DNA of 64,000 nt from Lachnospiraceae bacterium (GTDB lineage Bacteria > Bacillota > Clostridia > Lachnospirales > Lachnospiraceae): contig JAGASK010000009.1 of assembly GCA_017621815.1 (NCBI GenBank), positions 1 through 64,000 on the forward strand, written 5' to 3'. Position 1 is the stretch's first letter; each line of letters opens with the position of its first letter. The notes beneath the pieces are model-generated. The model was not told the origin of the DNA. It saw nothing but the letters and a program-made list of their open reading frames with translations, and ran no database searches. Shown here piece by piece: positions 35,650 through 44,951 of this stretch. The position numbers and the translations under genes were made by a program.

Positions 35650-37095
35650 ATGAAGAAGATACTTTTTGTCGCATCAGAGGGTGTACCATTTATTAAGACG
35701 GGAGGACTTGCCGATGTAGTGGGCTCTCTTCCCAAATGTATTGATAAGCAGTATTTTGACGTAAGAGTAATTCTTCCCAAATATACCTGCATGAAGCAGG
35801 AGATGAAGGATAAGCTCAGTTATGTCAATCATTTTTATATGGATTTTCATTGGAAAAATGAATATGTAGGCATACTATATGCAGAGGTGGACGGCGTTAA
35901 GTATTATTTTATTGACAATGAAATGTTCTTTAACGGTTTTAAACCGTACAGTGATAATGCGCTGTTTGAAATTGAAAAGTTTGCATTCTTTTCAAAAGCG
36001 GCTTTATCCATTTTGCCGGTCATTGATTTCAGACCGGATATTATTCACTGCCATGACTGGCAGACAGGACTTGTTCCTGTTTACTTAAAAGAGCGTTTTC
36101 AGGGAAATGAGTTTTACCGCGGCATCAAATCCATAATGACTATTCACAACCTGAAATTCCAGGGTAAATGGAGCATTAAGGAAGTGCAGGATATTACCGG
36201 GCTTCCCGATTACTATTTTACGCCGGATAAGCTGGAGTCTTATAAGGATGCCAATTTACTGAAGGGCGGTCTTGTATTTGCGGATGCCATAACAACTGTA
36301 AGCGATACTTATGCCGAAGAAATTAAAACTGAGTTTTACGGAGAAAATCTGGATGGGCTTTTACGTGCAAGAAGCCATGATCTGCGCGGTATTGTAAATG
36401 GTATCGATACGGATGATTTCAATCCCGAAACAGATAAATTTATTGAATACAATTACAATGCAATGAATTTCCGTAAGGAAAAAATTAAAAATAAACGTGC
36501 GCTGCAGGCAGAGCTTGGTTTAGAGCAGGATGATAAGAAATTCATGATTGGTATTGTATCAAGGCTTACGGATCAGAAGGGCTTTGACCTGATTGCCTAT
36601 ATTATGGATGAACTTTGCCAGAGCAATGTGCAGATCGTAGTGCTGGGAACAGGCGAAGAGCGTTATGAAAATATGTTCCGCCACTTTGACTGGAAATATA
36701 ACAATAAGGTATCTGCCAATATTTATTATTCAGATGCTTTATCACATAAAATTTACGCGGCATGTGACGCTTTCTTAATGCCTTCACTGTTTGAGCCCTG
36801 CGGTTTAAGCCAGCTTATGAGTCTCCGCTACGGTACGGTACCGATTGTAAGGGAGACCGGAGGATTAAAGGATACGGTTGAACCTTATAATGAATATGAA
36901 AGTACAGGTACAGGATTCTCCTTTACCAACTATAATGCTCATGAAATGCTGGGAACGATCTATTACGCAGAAAAGATTTATTATGAGAAGAAGCGTGAAT
37001 GGAATAAGATTGTTGACCGCGCAATGGCTGCTGATTTTTCATGGAATGTTTCTGCCAGAAAATATCAGGAAATGTATGACTGGCTGATAGGATAG
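35650..37095 (+). CDS. glgA: Glycogen synthase (ADP-glucose type)
   Basis: A 481-residue GT5 glycosyltransferase of normal length. N-terminal KTGGLADVVGSLPK is the ADP-glucose binding motif. HCHDWQTGLVP, the C-terminal EPCGLSQLMSLRYGTVPIV and TGGLKDTV are family blocks. It extends alpha-1,4-glucan from ADP-glucose. Other glg genes are not adjacent. ATG 35650 is 7 bases after GGAGG (GTG 35647 is an alternative). It follows the Spo0A-domain gene; glycogen (granulose) formation is linked to sporulation in clostridia, so the pairing may be meaningful. Confidence 0.95.
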   Translation: MKKILFVASEGVPFIKTGGLADVVGSLPKCIDKQYFDVRVILPKYTCMKQEMKDKLSYVNHFYMDFHWKNEYVGILYAEVDGVKYYFIDNEMFFNGFKPYSDNALFEIEKFAFFSKAALSILPVIDFRPDIIHCHDWQTGLVPVYLKERFQGNEFYRGIKSIMTIHNLKFQGKWSIKEVQDITGLPDYYFTPDKLESYKDANLLKGGLVFADAITTVSDTYAEEIKTEFYGENLDGLLRARSHDLRGIVNGIDTDDFNPETDKFIEYNYNAMNFRKEKIKNKRALQAELGLEQDDKKFMIGIVSRLTDQKGFDLIAYIMDELCQSNVQIVVLGTGEERYENMFRHFDWKYNNKVSANIYYSDALSHKIYAACDAFLMPSLFEPCGLSQLMSLRYGTVPIVRETGGLKDTVEPYNEYESTGTGFSFTNYNAHEMLGTIYYAEKIYYEKKREWNKIVDRAMAADFSWNVSARKYQEMYDWLIG

Positions 37096-37108
37096 ACTTT
37101 GGAGTGTA

Positions 37109-38869
37109 ATGGCAATGCCGGATAACAGAAAAAAAGATGGATTTATAATGCAGGCGGGGATTCTGGCGGCAGCCGGAATCGTCGTCCGCATCATCGGACT
37201 TTTATATAACAGTCCGATGACTGCCATCCTGGGCGATGAGGGAATCGGATATTATAATACGGCGTATTATGCCTATACTATTGTATTGTTAATATCCTCA
37301 TACAGTATTCCTTCTGCTATTTCCAAAGTTATTGCCCAGAAGCTGGCTGTCAGGGAATATAGAAATGCACACCGGATATTTCAGTGTGCTTTAATTTATG
37401 TGCTGGTAGTAGGTGGTATTGCCAGCTTATTTGTATTTTTCGGAGCGGGATTTCTGGTACAGATAGACAGCGCGATTCCGGCTCTCAGGGTTTTGGCTCC
37501 GACCATTTTTTTCAGCGGTATCCTGGGGGTTTTAAGAGGATATTTTCAGGCTCATAAGACGATGGTGCAGACATCTGTATCCCAGATTCTGGAACAGATT
37601 CTAAATGCAGCTTTCAGCATCTTAATGGCATATCTGCTTATGAATCTTGCAAAGGACCTTCCGGAAAGTGAAAGGCTTTCGTGGGGAGCGGCAGGTGGAG
37701 CCATAGGTACGGGAATCGGCGTTTTAACAGCACTGCTTTTTATGGCAGGGGTGTATAAGCTGAACATTAAGACTATCAGGAAAAGAATTGAAAGAGATAC
37801 CTCCCATAAAGAAGAATCCTATGGGTACGTTTTAAAAATGATTATAATGGTGGTAACACCTTTTATTTTAAGTACTTTTATTTATAATGCCAATACGTAT
37901 ATTAACCAGACCATATACCAGAAACTGATGATGGAGGTAAAGGGGCTTGCAGATACAACTGTTGCATCCCATACGGGTATTGTGGGAAAGGCGGTGAAGG
38001 TTTCCAATATTCCCATAGCTCTTGCTTCCGCCATGGCTTCAGCTCTGATTCCCGGTATTTCCGGAGATTATGCCAGAGGAGATTTGAAGGGCGCAGGCAG
38101 CAAGGTAGCCAAGTCCATGAAGGTTACCATGATGATTTCCATACCGGCGGCAGTGGGAATCGGTGTGCTCTCAAAGCCTGTGATGATGGTGCTGTATCCT
38201 CAGAAGGAATCTCTTGATTTATCCTCTTCACTGCTTACAGTGCTTGCGGTCAGTGTCATTTTTTATGCCATGTCGACCCTGTCCAATGCAGTGCTTCAGT
38301 CCATTGGCAGGCTGAACAGCCCTGTAATCAATGCGGCGGCTGCATTAGTGATTCAGACGGCGGCATTAGTTTTAATGATTTACGGACTGGATGAAAAATA
38401 CGGGCCGTATTATTATGTTTTTGCAGTGGTTATCTATTCCTTTTTGATGTGTCTTTTAAATGGGATATCCATTAAGAAGCATCTGGGATATAAGCAGGAA
38501 ATAGACAAGACCTTTTTACGTCCCCTGCTGGCTTCCGCAGTGATGGGGGCAGCAGCCTTCGGCGTTTATCAGGGATTATATTATCTGATTCATTCCAATA
38601 TCATATCGCTGGCCGCGGCAGTTGTCATTGCGGTTGCAATTTATTTTATTCTGGTAATCAGGCTGGGAGGCATTACGGAAGAGGAAATGCGTTCCATGCC
38701 TAAGGGATATATGCTCGTTCGAATCGCAAAAAAAATGAAAATATTAAAAAACGGCGAAAGCAGCAGTAAGAAAAAGAAGAGCCCGGAAATGAAACCGGTT
38801 TTATCATATACGGGACTGAAAAAAGATGATATTGATGAATCCGATGAAGATTACTGGCTGGATGATTAG
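37109..38869 (+). CDS. SpoVB/MurJ-like polysaccharide flippase
   Basis: A 586-residue membrane protein with about 14 helices of the MOP/MATE superfamily. It starts IMQAGILAAAGIVVRIIGLL, then LGDEGIGYYNTAYYAY and SIPSAISKVIAQKLA, typical of the SpoVB/YtgP/MurJ group that flips lipid-linked precursors, in this case possibly lipid II or spore cortex precursor. The C-terminal tail is charged and Lys-rich. Length (586) is somewhat greater than SpoVB (518). Whether it is SpoVB or the vegetative YtgP/Amj-type paralogue cannot be told here. Confidence 0.85.
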   Translation: MAMPDNRKKDGFIMQAGILAAAGIVVRIIGLLYNSPMTAILGDEGIGYYNTAYYAYTIVLLISSYSIPSAISKVIAQKLAVREYRNAHRIFQCALIYVLVVGGIASLFVFFGAGFLVQIDSAIPALRVLAPTIFFSGILGVLRGYFQAHKTMVQTSVSQILEQILNAAFSILMAYLLMNLAKDLPESERLSWGAAGGAIGTGIGVLTALLFMAGVYKLNIKTIRKRIERDTSHKEESYGYVLKMIIMVVTPFILSTFIYNANTYINQTIYQKLMMEVKGLADTTVASHTGIVGKAVKVSNIPIALASAMASALIPGISGDYARGDLKGAGSKVAKSMKVTMMISIPAAVGIGVLSKPVMMVLYPQKESLDLSSSLLTVLAVSVIFYAMSTLSNAVLQSIGRLNSPVINAAAALVIQTAALVLMIYGLDEKYGPYYYVFAVVIYSFLMCLLNGISIKKHLGYKQEIDKTFLRPLLASAVMGAAAFGVYQGLYYLIHSNIISLAAAVVIAVAIYFILVIRLGGITEEEMRSMPKGYMLVRIAKKMKILKNGESSSKKKKSPEMKPVLSYTGLKKDDIDESDEDYWLDD

Positions 38870-38938
38870 TTTCAGAGAATAAAAACAAACCTTCTGGAAA
38901 TACTGAGAATGACAATCATATTTCAAGGAGGTTTTTTT

Positions 38939-39124
38939 ATGGCTAATTTATCAGAACTGGAATTACAGAACCTGCGTCATTTAATTGGCGGCTACGACAC
39001 TACTCACTGCAAAATGAAGGAATATGCGTCCGAATCAACAGACCCCAAGATTAAGCAGTTTTTTGAAAAAGGCGCAAAATCAGCAATGGACAACAAGAAT
39101 CAGTTAATGAAGTTTTTGCAGTAG
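38939..39124 (+). CDS. Small CotF-like spore coat protein (first of pair)
   Basis: A 61-residue all-helical protein (LSELELQNLRHLIGGYDTTH). It resembles the N-terminal part of the CotF coat family, which is ferritin-like. The ATG at 38939 follows CAAGGAGG closely, with a 7-base T-rich spacer. It is encoded 12 bases before a second coat protein; the two may together correspond to one CotF-type four-helix unit split over two ORFs (inference). Confidence 0.75.
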   Translation: MANLSELELQNLRHLIGGYDTTHCKMKEYASESTDPKIKQFFEKGAKSAMDNKNQLMKFLQ

Positions 39125-39136
39125 GAGGTAGGAAAG

Positions 39137-39397
39137 ATGCAGTTAAATGAAAAAACAATGGTAGCAGATACCCTGGCAGGGATTAACGGAGAATTGGTTC
39201 GTTTCGGGGAAATGATTCCCCAGACAGAAAACAAAGAATTGAAGCAGACTTTAAAGCAGTTCAGAAATGCATGTGAGATGTCACAGGAGGAGATTTACCA
39301 GCTGGCGAGAGAAAAATCTTATTATGTGCCGGCATCCAAGGCAACTCAGGAAGAAATCGACCATGTAAGAGGTTTGTTTACCCAGGGAACACTTTAA
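39137..39397 (+). CDS. CotF-like spore coat protein (second of pair)
   Basis: An 86-residue helical protein (MVADTLAGINGELVRFGEMI, then EEIYQLAREKSYYVPASKAT) with the CotF family ending Y-x-x-P. It lies 12 bases after its partner, with GGAGGTAGGAAAG before the ATG. Spore coat role is by family. Confidence 0.8.
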   Translation: MQLNEKTMVADTLAGINGELVRFGEMIPQTENKELKQTLKQFRNACEMSQEEIYQLAREKSYYVPASKATQEEIDHVRGLFTQGTL

Positions 39398-39426
39398 GTA
39401 TAAGAAGCAGGATAAACATGTTATGA

Positions 39427-39469
39427 ATGAAACGCAGGGCTGTTTACTTTAACAGTACCTGCGTTTCAT
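39427..39469. terminator. Bidirectional hairpin between convergent genes
   Basis: ATGAAACGCAGG (39427-39438) is perfectly inverted as CCTGCGTTTCAT (39458-39469), with an inner CTGTT/AACAG stem. There is no T-run directly after either arm; AAAAAGCG follows on the + strand. Confidence 0.6.
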
Positions 39470-39481
39470 AAAAAGCGGGTT

Positions 39482-41239
39482 TTACAGGTCAAGCTGCTGT
39501 ATATTTGAAATATCGGTGTCAATCATCATGGAATAATTGGTATAATATACTACGAAGCCGGGCTTGCTGCCGCCGGGTTTTTTCACATTTTTCTTTTCTG
39601 TATAATCAACTTCCACCTTATCCTGTTCCTTTCCTTTGGAATAGTGGGCTGCAAGTCTTGCGGCATCTTCAAAAGTGGCGTCAGGAAGTTCATCACCGTT
39701 TGTTTTTACAACTACATGTGAACCAGGAATTCCTTTTGCATGAAACCACCAGTCATTGCCCGATGCAAATTTGAAGGTCAGTTCATCATTCTGAAAATTA
39801 TTTTTTCCTACATAAATGTGATAGCCGTCACCGCTGATATAGTGGAAGGGCCTGCTGGTGATTTTAATTTTCTTTGAACCGCCTTTTCTGCGGATATAGC
39901 CGCTTTCAATAAGTTCTTCTTTAATCTGGATTAAATCTTCTTCCTGCAAAGCGATATCAAGGGCAGTCTGAATGGATTCCAGATGGTCGATTTCGGCTTT
40001 CACTTCCAAAGTTAAAGTGGAGAGCGCTTCGTAAGTCCGTTTCAGTTTTCCGTATTTGTCAAAATATTTCTTCGCATTTTCAGAAGCGGAAAGAAGCGGG
40101 TCAAGAGGAATGGTTATCATTTCATTGGTATAATAATTCAGCGCTTCCATGGATTTTGAGCCGGGCGCCACATTATAGCCGTAAGTGTTCAGAAGTTCAC
40201 CATATACCTTGTATTTATCTTTCTTTTCCGTATCCTTCATCTGGCGCAGCTGCAAATCATATTTCTTTATATTTCGCTCTAAGGCAGTCTGTACAATCCT
40301 GCGTAAATCCACGGACTTTTGTCTGATGCGTGATACCTGGTTTTTTTGCGCGTAATACTGCTCTAAAAGGGCGGAAACAGAAGAAAATTCTTTTGTTTCG
40401 CTGCCGGAATATGAAATAAGCGGAATTGCAGCAAATTCTATGGGAGCGCCGTTTTCGTATATAATGGAAGGATTGAAACATCCGCTTTTTACTTTTTCCA
40501 TAATGCCGGTAAAAGAAACGTACAATTTGTGAAGCATTTTTTCACCGTCTGCAGTTTCCTTAAAGGCGGCAGTGGAAGTGTCGCCGTCAATGTCAGCCCT
40601 TGTGCAGATTTCATGTGCAATAACAGGAGATAAGCCGGTATAGGAGCTGTAAATTGCCTTAAAGGCAGGCATGGATTTGGCTGTAATTGTCACGCAGAAG
40701 CTTTCTTCGGAAACGGACAGGGGATTCTCCTTATCCTGTGTCAGAGGGATAAAATAAGGCCGCCCCGGAAGCACTTCCCTTACGGAGCTTACCATGCCGG
40801 AAATATGCTTGATACTGTCAATAATCATATTCTCATCATTAATGAAAATAATATTGCTGTGTTTTCCCATAATTTCAATAACAAGTGCTTTCTTACATAA
40901 ATCGCCCATTTCATTCAGGTGTTCCACATGAATATGAATGATTCGCTCCAGACCCGGCTGGGTGATGTCTGTAATTCTGCCGTTTTGCAGATGCTTGCGC
41001 AGCAGCATACAAAAGCCCGGAGCTGTCATGGGGCTGGGCTTATTATTTTCAGTCAGATAAATAAGGGGCAGGGAAGCCCCTGCTGAAATGAGGAGACGCT
41101 TTTGTCCTCCGTCAGATGTTTTTATGGTAAGCAGCAGCTCATCATTTTCCGGCTGGGCAATTTTATAAATACGCCCGCCCGTAAGACTTTCTTTTAATTC
41201 CTTTACCACAGCTGCTACAGTAATTCCGTCAAATGCCAT
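39482..41239 (-). CDS. rqcH: RqcH/NFACT family ribosome quality control factor (FbpA-like)
   Basis: A 585-residue NFACT protein: N-terminal NFACT-N (MAFDGITVAAVVKELKESL), helix-hairpin-helix and coiled-coil middle (about 270-400) and C-terminal NFACT-R domain (YHIYVGKNNFQNDELTF, WFHAKGIPGSHVVVK, ARLAAHYSKGKEQDKVEVDYT in part). It adds C-terminal Ala tails to nascent chains on stalled 50S subunits in B. subtilis. Older name: fibronectin-binding protein A. It is the only minus-strand gene in this stretch and is divergent from yicC. Confidence 0.93.
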   Translation of the reverse strand: MAFDGITVAAVVKELKESLTGGRIYKIAQPENDELLLTIKTSDGGQKRLLISAGASLPLIYLTENNKPSPMTAPGFCMLLRKHLQNGRITDITQPGLERIIHIHVEHLNEMGDLCKKALVIEIMGKHSNIIFINDENMIIDSIKHISGMVSSVREVLPGRPYFIPLTQDKENPLSVSEESFCVTITAKSMPAFKAIYSSYTGLSPVIAHEICTRADIDGDTSTAAFKETADGEKMLHKLYVSFTGIMEKVKSGCFNPSIIYENGAPIEFAAIPLISYSGSETKEFSSVSALLEQYYAQKNQVSRIRQKSVDLRRIVQTALERNIKKYDLQLRQMKDTEKKDKYKVYGELLNTYGYNVAPGSKSMEALNYYTNEMITIPLDPLLSASENAKKYFDKYGKLKRTYEALSTLTLEVKAEIDHLESIQTALDIALQEEDLIQIKEELIESGYIRRKGGSKKIKITSRPFHYISGDGYHIYVGKNNFQNDELTFKFASGNDWWFHAKGIPGSHVVVKTNGDELPDATFEDAARLAAHYSKGKEQDKVEVDYTEKKNVKKPGGSKPGFVVYYTNYSMMIDTDISNIQQLDL

Positions 41240-41285
41240 ACCTGTAACTCCTTTTTTCTGAAAAACATTTTATGAAAACATTTCA

Positions 41286-41314
41286 ATTATATACCACGGC
41301 CGCATTTCCGGCAA
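41286..41314 (-). promoter_or_regulatory. Sigma-A-type promoter of rqcH
   Basis: On the minus strand TTGCCG (41314-41309), a 17-base spacer and TATAAT (41291-41286). Confidence 0.65.
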
Positions 41315-41365
41315 GCTTGCTGTTGTAAAGTCAATGCGCCGCCTGACAGGTATGAGAAGCAAACC

Positions 41366-41394
41366 TTGACGTTTTAGCATACTTAGCCTATAAT
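41366..41394 (+). promoter_or_regulatory. Sigma-A-type promoter of the yicC-remA-gmk operon
   Basis: TTGACG (41366-41371), a 17-base spacer and TATAAT (41389-41394), giving a leader of about 90 bases before yicC. Confidence 0.75.
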
Positions 41395-41488
41395 AATGAG
41401 GAATACGCAGATGGGGGAACTTTGCATATTCGTAATAACAAAGAACCAGGTGTCTTTGTTACAGAAGAAGGTACGAAGGAGTAATAGC

Positions 41489-42367
41489 ATGATTAAAAGT
41501 ATGACCGGCTTCGGCAGATGCGAAGTGCAGGAAGGCGACCGTAAAATCACGGTTGAAATGAAATCTGTAAATCACAGGTATCTGGATGTAAATATCAAGA
41601 TGCCCAAGAAGCTTAATTTCTTTGAAGCGGCAATCAGAAGTGAACTGAAAAATTATATTCAGAGAGGTAAAGTTGATATTTTTATTACATACGAAGATTT
41701 TACGGAATCCAATGTATGTGTAAAATATAATAAAGAGCTTGCCGCTGAGTATATGAATTATCTTGAAAAAATGGCTGAAGATTTTTCTCTTGATAATGAT
41801 GTCAGAGTGTCCTGCCTGTCAAGATTTCCTGAAGTGCTTACCATGGAGGAGCAGAACATTGATGAAGAAAAACTCTGGCTGCTTCTGGACAAAGCAATTA
41901 AGGGAGCGGCTGAAAGCTTTGTGGAAACCAGAATTAAAGAAGGGGAACATCTTCGTGATGACCTGATTGAAAAACTGGAAGGTATGCTGAAGAATGTGGA
42001 ATTTATTACAGAGCGTTCTCCGCAGATTATCGCCGAGTATAAACAGAAGCTGGAAGAAAAGGTCAGGGAGCTGTTAGAGGATACCAAGGTAGACGAAGGC
42101 AGACTCCTGATGGAAGTTACCATTTATGCCGACAGAGTATGTGTGGATGAGGAACTGGTACGTCTGCGCAGCCATATTGAGACAACCAGGGATACTTTAA
42201 TTGCGGGAGGCAGTATTGGGCGGAAGCTTGACTTTATTGCCCAGGAAATGAACAGAGAAGCCAATACGATTTTATCCAAATCAAATGATTTGGAGATATC
42301 TAATCATGCCATTGACTTAAAAACAGAAATTGAGAAGGTAAGAGAGCAGATTCAGAACATTGAATAG
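41489..42367 (+). CDS. YicC/YloC family endoribonuclease
   Basis: A 292-residue protein beginning MIKSMTGFGRCEV with EMKSVNHRYLDVNIKMP, and ending in the conserved block FIAQEMNREANTILSKSND (DUF1732). YicC proteins are endoribonucleases; in Firmicutes the gene is the first of the yloC-remA-gmk-rpoZ cluster, as here. The start at 41489 follows GAAGGAGT; an ATG at 41396 overlaps the promoter and is rejected. Confidence 0.93.
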   Translation: MIKSMTGFGRCEVQEGDRKITVEMKSVNHRYLDVNIKMPKKLNFFEAAIRSELKNYIQRGKVDIFITYEDFTESNVCVKYNKELAAEYMNYLEKMAEDFSLDNDVRVSCLSRFPEVLTMEEQNIDEEKLWLLLDKAIKGAAESFVETRIKEGEHLRDDLIEKLEGMLKNVEFITERSPQIIAEYKQKLEEKVRELLEDTKVDEGRLLMEVTIYADRVCVDEELVRLRSHIETTRDTLIAGGSIGRKLDFIAQEMNREANTILSKSNDLEISNHAIDLKTEIEKVREQIQNIE

Positions 42368-42394
42368 CTTTGACGGTAAAAAGAGAGGGAAGCA

Positions 42395-42655
42395 TTGAAT
42401 AAACTGATTCATATTGGGTTTGGTAATATTGTAAATGCCGGTAAAATCATTGCAATAGTTAGTCCTGATTCGGCGCCTGTAAAACGTATGGTTCAAAGGG
42501 CAAAAGAAGAGGGAAGCGCTATAGATGCTACGCAGGGGAGAAAAACAAAAGCCGTGCTGGTAATGGAAAACAGTCAGCTGGTGTTGTCAGCTTTACTGCC
42601 GGAGACCATTGCACAAAGAGCACAGGCGGAAGGTAGAGACGATAATGAAACGTAA
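42395..42655 (+). CDS. remA: Extracellular matrix regulator RemA (DUF370)
   Basis: An 86-residue DNA-binding protein with GFGNIVNAGKIIAIVSPDSA, the DATQGRKTKAVLV segment and SALLPETIAQR. RemA activates biofilm matrix and osmoprotection genes in B. subtilis. TTG 42395 is the start (after GAGAGGGAAG). Its end overlaps gmk by 11 bases. Confidence 0.93.
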   Translation: MNKLIHIGFGNIVNAGKIIAIVSPDSAPVKRMVQRAKEEGSAIDATQGRKTKAVLVMENSQLVLSALLPETIAQRAQAEGRDDNET

Positions 42656-43271
42656 AGGAATATTAATTGTAGTTTCAGGATTTTCGGGAGCAGGAAAGGG
42701 CACACTGATGAAACAGCTGGTGCATTCTTATGATAATTATGCGTTATCGGTTTCCATGACTACCAGAAATCCGAGACCCGGTGAAACAGAAGGCAAGGAG
42801 TACTTTTTTGTAAGCAGACAGGAATTTGAGGAGCAGATAAAAAAGGGCGGTCTGGTTGAGTATGCAAGCTATTGTGACCATTATTACGGTACTCCCAGAG
42901 AATATGTGGAAAAACAGCTTGAGAAGGGAAAGGATGTTATCCTTGAAATTGAAATACAGGGAGCTTTAAAGATTAAGAAGCAGTTTCCTACAGCGCTTTT
43001 AATGTTTGTAATGCCGCCCAGTGCGGAAGAACTTAAAAAGCGTCTGGAAGGAAGAGGAACGGAAACGCCTGAGGTGATAGCGAAACGTTTAAGACGGGCC
43101 GCAGAGGAAGCGGAGGGTATTGAAAATTATGATTTCATTGTCATCAATGACAGGCTGGATGAATGTGTGGAAGAAATGCATAAGCTGATTCTTGCGGCAC
43201 ATGAAACACCTGAAAGAAATGAAGATTTTATCCGTGAAATGAGAAAAGAACTGGAAGCATTTATACAATAA
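42645..43271 (+). CDS. gmk: Guanylate kinase
   Basis: A 208-residue enzyme forming GDP from GMP. P-loop VVSGFSGAGKGTLMKQL, GMP-binding SVSMTTRNPRPGE and EGKEYFFV, and lid segment KRLEGRGTETPEVIAKRL. The start at 42645 lies inside remA. An ATG at 42609 gives a 12-residue extension without a ribosome site. Confidence 0.96.
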   Translation: MKRKGILIVVSGFSGAGKGTLMKQLVHSYDNYALSVSMTTRNPRPGETEGKEYFFVSRQEFEEQIKKGGLVEYASYCDHYYGTPREYVEKQLEKGKDVILEIEIQGALKIKKQFPTALLMFVMPPSAEELKKRLEGRGTETPEVIAKRLRRAAEEAEGIENYDFIVINDRLDECVEEMHKLILAAHETPERNEDFIREMRKELEAFIQ

Positions 43272-43294
43272 GCCGAATGAAAAGGAGAAAAAAT

Positions 43295-43528
43295 ATGTTA
43301 CATCCATCTTATTCAGATTTAATGAAAGTAGTAAACAGTGAGGTTGAGCCGGGAGAAGCTCCTGTTGTAAACAGCAGATATTCCATTGTTATGGCAACCT
43401 CAAAAAGAGCAAGACAGATTATCGGAGGAGATGAGCCTTTAGTAAATGCAAAGGAAACTAAACCGTTATCTATTGCTGTAGAAGAACTGAATCAGGGAAA
43501 AATTAAGATACTTACTGATGAAGAATAA
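43295..43528 (+). CDS. rpoZ: RNA polymerase omega subunit
   Basis: A 77-residue protein with SRYSIVMATSKRARQI and KPLSIAVEELNQGKI, the conserved omega core. AAAGGAG lies upstream of ATG 43295; ATG 43277 has no site. It follows gmk, as usual in Firmicutes. A GC-rich hairpin with a GCGA loop (43547-43564) follows but has no good T-run. Confidence 0.95.
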   Translation: MLHPSYSDLMKVVNSEVEPGEAPVVNSRYSIVMATSKRARQIIGGDEPLVNAKETKPLSIAVEELNQGKIKILTDEE

Positions 43529-43604
43529 ACAATATTAAAAGTGACGGCGGCCAGCGATGGCCGCTGGGTTTATATATAACAGGAAATCAGGAAAGGTTAT
43601 ACAT

Positions 43605-44933
43605 ATGAATATATTATTTGTATCCCTTGGCTGTGACAAGAATCTTGTGGACTCTGAAGTGATGCTGGGAATGCTGGAAGAAAAAGGATATTCTTTTACT
43701 GATGATGAGGCGGAGGCGGATATTGTAGTAATCAACACCTGCTGTTTTATCGGTGATGCCAAAGAGGAAAGCATTAATACAATTCTTGAGATGGCGGAAC
43801 TGAAGAAAAGCGGACAAGTGAAAGCGCTTATCGTAACAGGCTGCCTTGCCCAGCGTTACAGGGAAGAAATTCAAACGGAAATAGAGGAAGTGGATGCCAT
43901 AATCGGTACCTCTGCAATTGAAACGATTGTACAGACTCTGGATGAAGTGCTTGCCGGAAAAAGTGAAAATCATATAGAAGCTCTTGATAAGCCGCCGCTG
44001 GGAGGCAGAGAAAGGGTCGTTACTACCGGAGGATATTATTCCTATCTGAAAATTGCGGAAGGGTGTAATAAGCATTGTACCTATTGTATTATTCCAAAAG
44101 TCCGGGGCGATTACAGAAGCATCCCTATGGAGGAACTGGTTGCGGAAGCTGCGTTTCTTGCAGATAAGGGGGTAAAGGAACTTATTCTGGTAGCTCAGGA
44201 GACGACTCTTTACGGCATTGATTTATATGGTGAAAAAAGCCTGCCGCGGCTTTTACATGAACTTTGCAAAATAGACGGATTTGAATGGATTCGCATTTTA
44301 TATTGTTATCCGGAGGAAATTACGGATGAATTGATAGAAACCATAAAGGAAGAACCTAAAATCTGTCATTACCTGGATATTCCGGTTCAAAGCGGAAGTG
44401 ATAAGATATTAAAGCTCATGGGCAGAAGGACGGATACGGCGCAAATCAGAAGTCTGATAGAAAAGCTGAGAAAAGAAATCCCTGATATATGCATAAGAAC
44501 CACCTTTATTACAGGCTTTCCCGGAGAGACGGAGGAAGACCATGAAAATACCATGGAATTTGTGAATGAGGTGGAATTTGACCGTCTCGGCGTATTTACT
44601 TATTCACCGGAAGAAGATACTCCGGCAGCTATAATGGAGAATCAAATCGATGAAGAAATGAAAGAGGGCAGGCGCAATGAAATGATGGAGCTGCAGCAGG
44701 AAATTGCTTTTGAAGCGGCGCAGCGTATGAAGGGAAAGACTTTAACGGCTATGGTGGAAGGTAAGATAGCCGATGAAGAGGCATATGTGGCAAGAACTTA
44801 TAAGGACGCTCCCGGAGTGGACGGTTATCTCTTTATTAATACCGGAAGAACCCTGATGAGCGGTGATTTTGTGAAAGTGAAAATTACAGGTTCCAATGAA
44901 TATGATTTAATAGGTGAAATTGTTGAAGATTAG
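43605..44933 (+). CDS. rimO: Ribosomal protein S12 methylthiotransferase RimO
   Basis: A 442-residue radical SAM enzyme. It has the N-terminal MTTase domain with three Cys (LGCDKNLVDSE, NTCCFIGDAKEE, VTGCLAQRY), radical SAM CxxxCxxC in EGCNKHCTYCIIPKVRG, and a C-terminal TRAM domain. It installs a methylthio group on Asp of S12. Start ATG 43605; an ATG at 43557 is in the hairpin region and rejected. Confidence 0.95.
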   Translation: MNILFVSLGCDKNLVDSEVMLGMLEEKGYSFTDDEAEADIVVINTCCFIGDAKEESINTILEMAELKKSGQVKALIVTGCLAQRYREEIQTEIEEVDAIIGTSAIETIVQTLDEVLAGKSENHIEALDKPPLGGRERVVTTGGYYSYLKIAEGCNKHCTYCIIPKVRGDYRSIPMEELVAEAAFLADKGVKELILVAQETTLYGIDLYGEKSLPRLLHELCKIDGFEWIRILYCYPEEITDELIETIKEEPKICHYLDIPVQSGSDKILKLMGRRTDTAQIRSLIEKLRKEIPDICIRTTFITGFPGETEEDHENTMEFVNEVEFDRLGVFTYSPEEDTPAAIMENQIDEEMKEGRRNEMMELQQEIAFEAAQRMKGKTLTAMVEGKIADEEAYVARTYKDAPGVDGYLFINTGRTLMSGDFVKVKITGSNEYDLIGEIVED

Positions 44934-44951
44934 AAAGGCATGGTCAGAATT

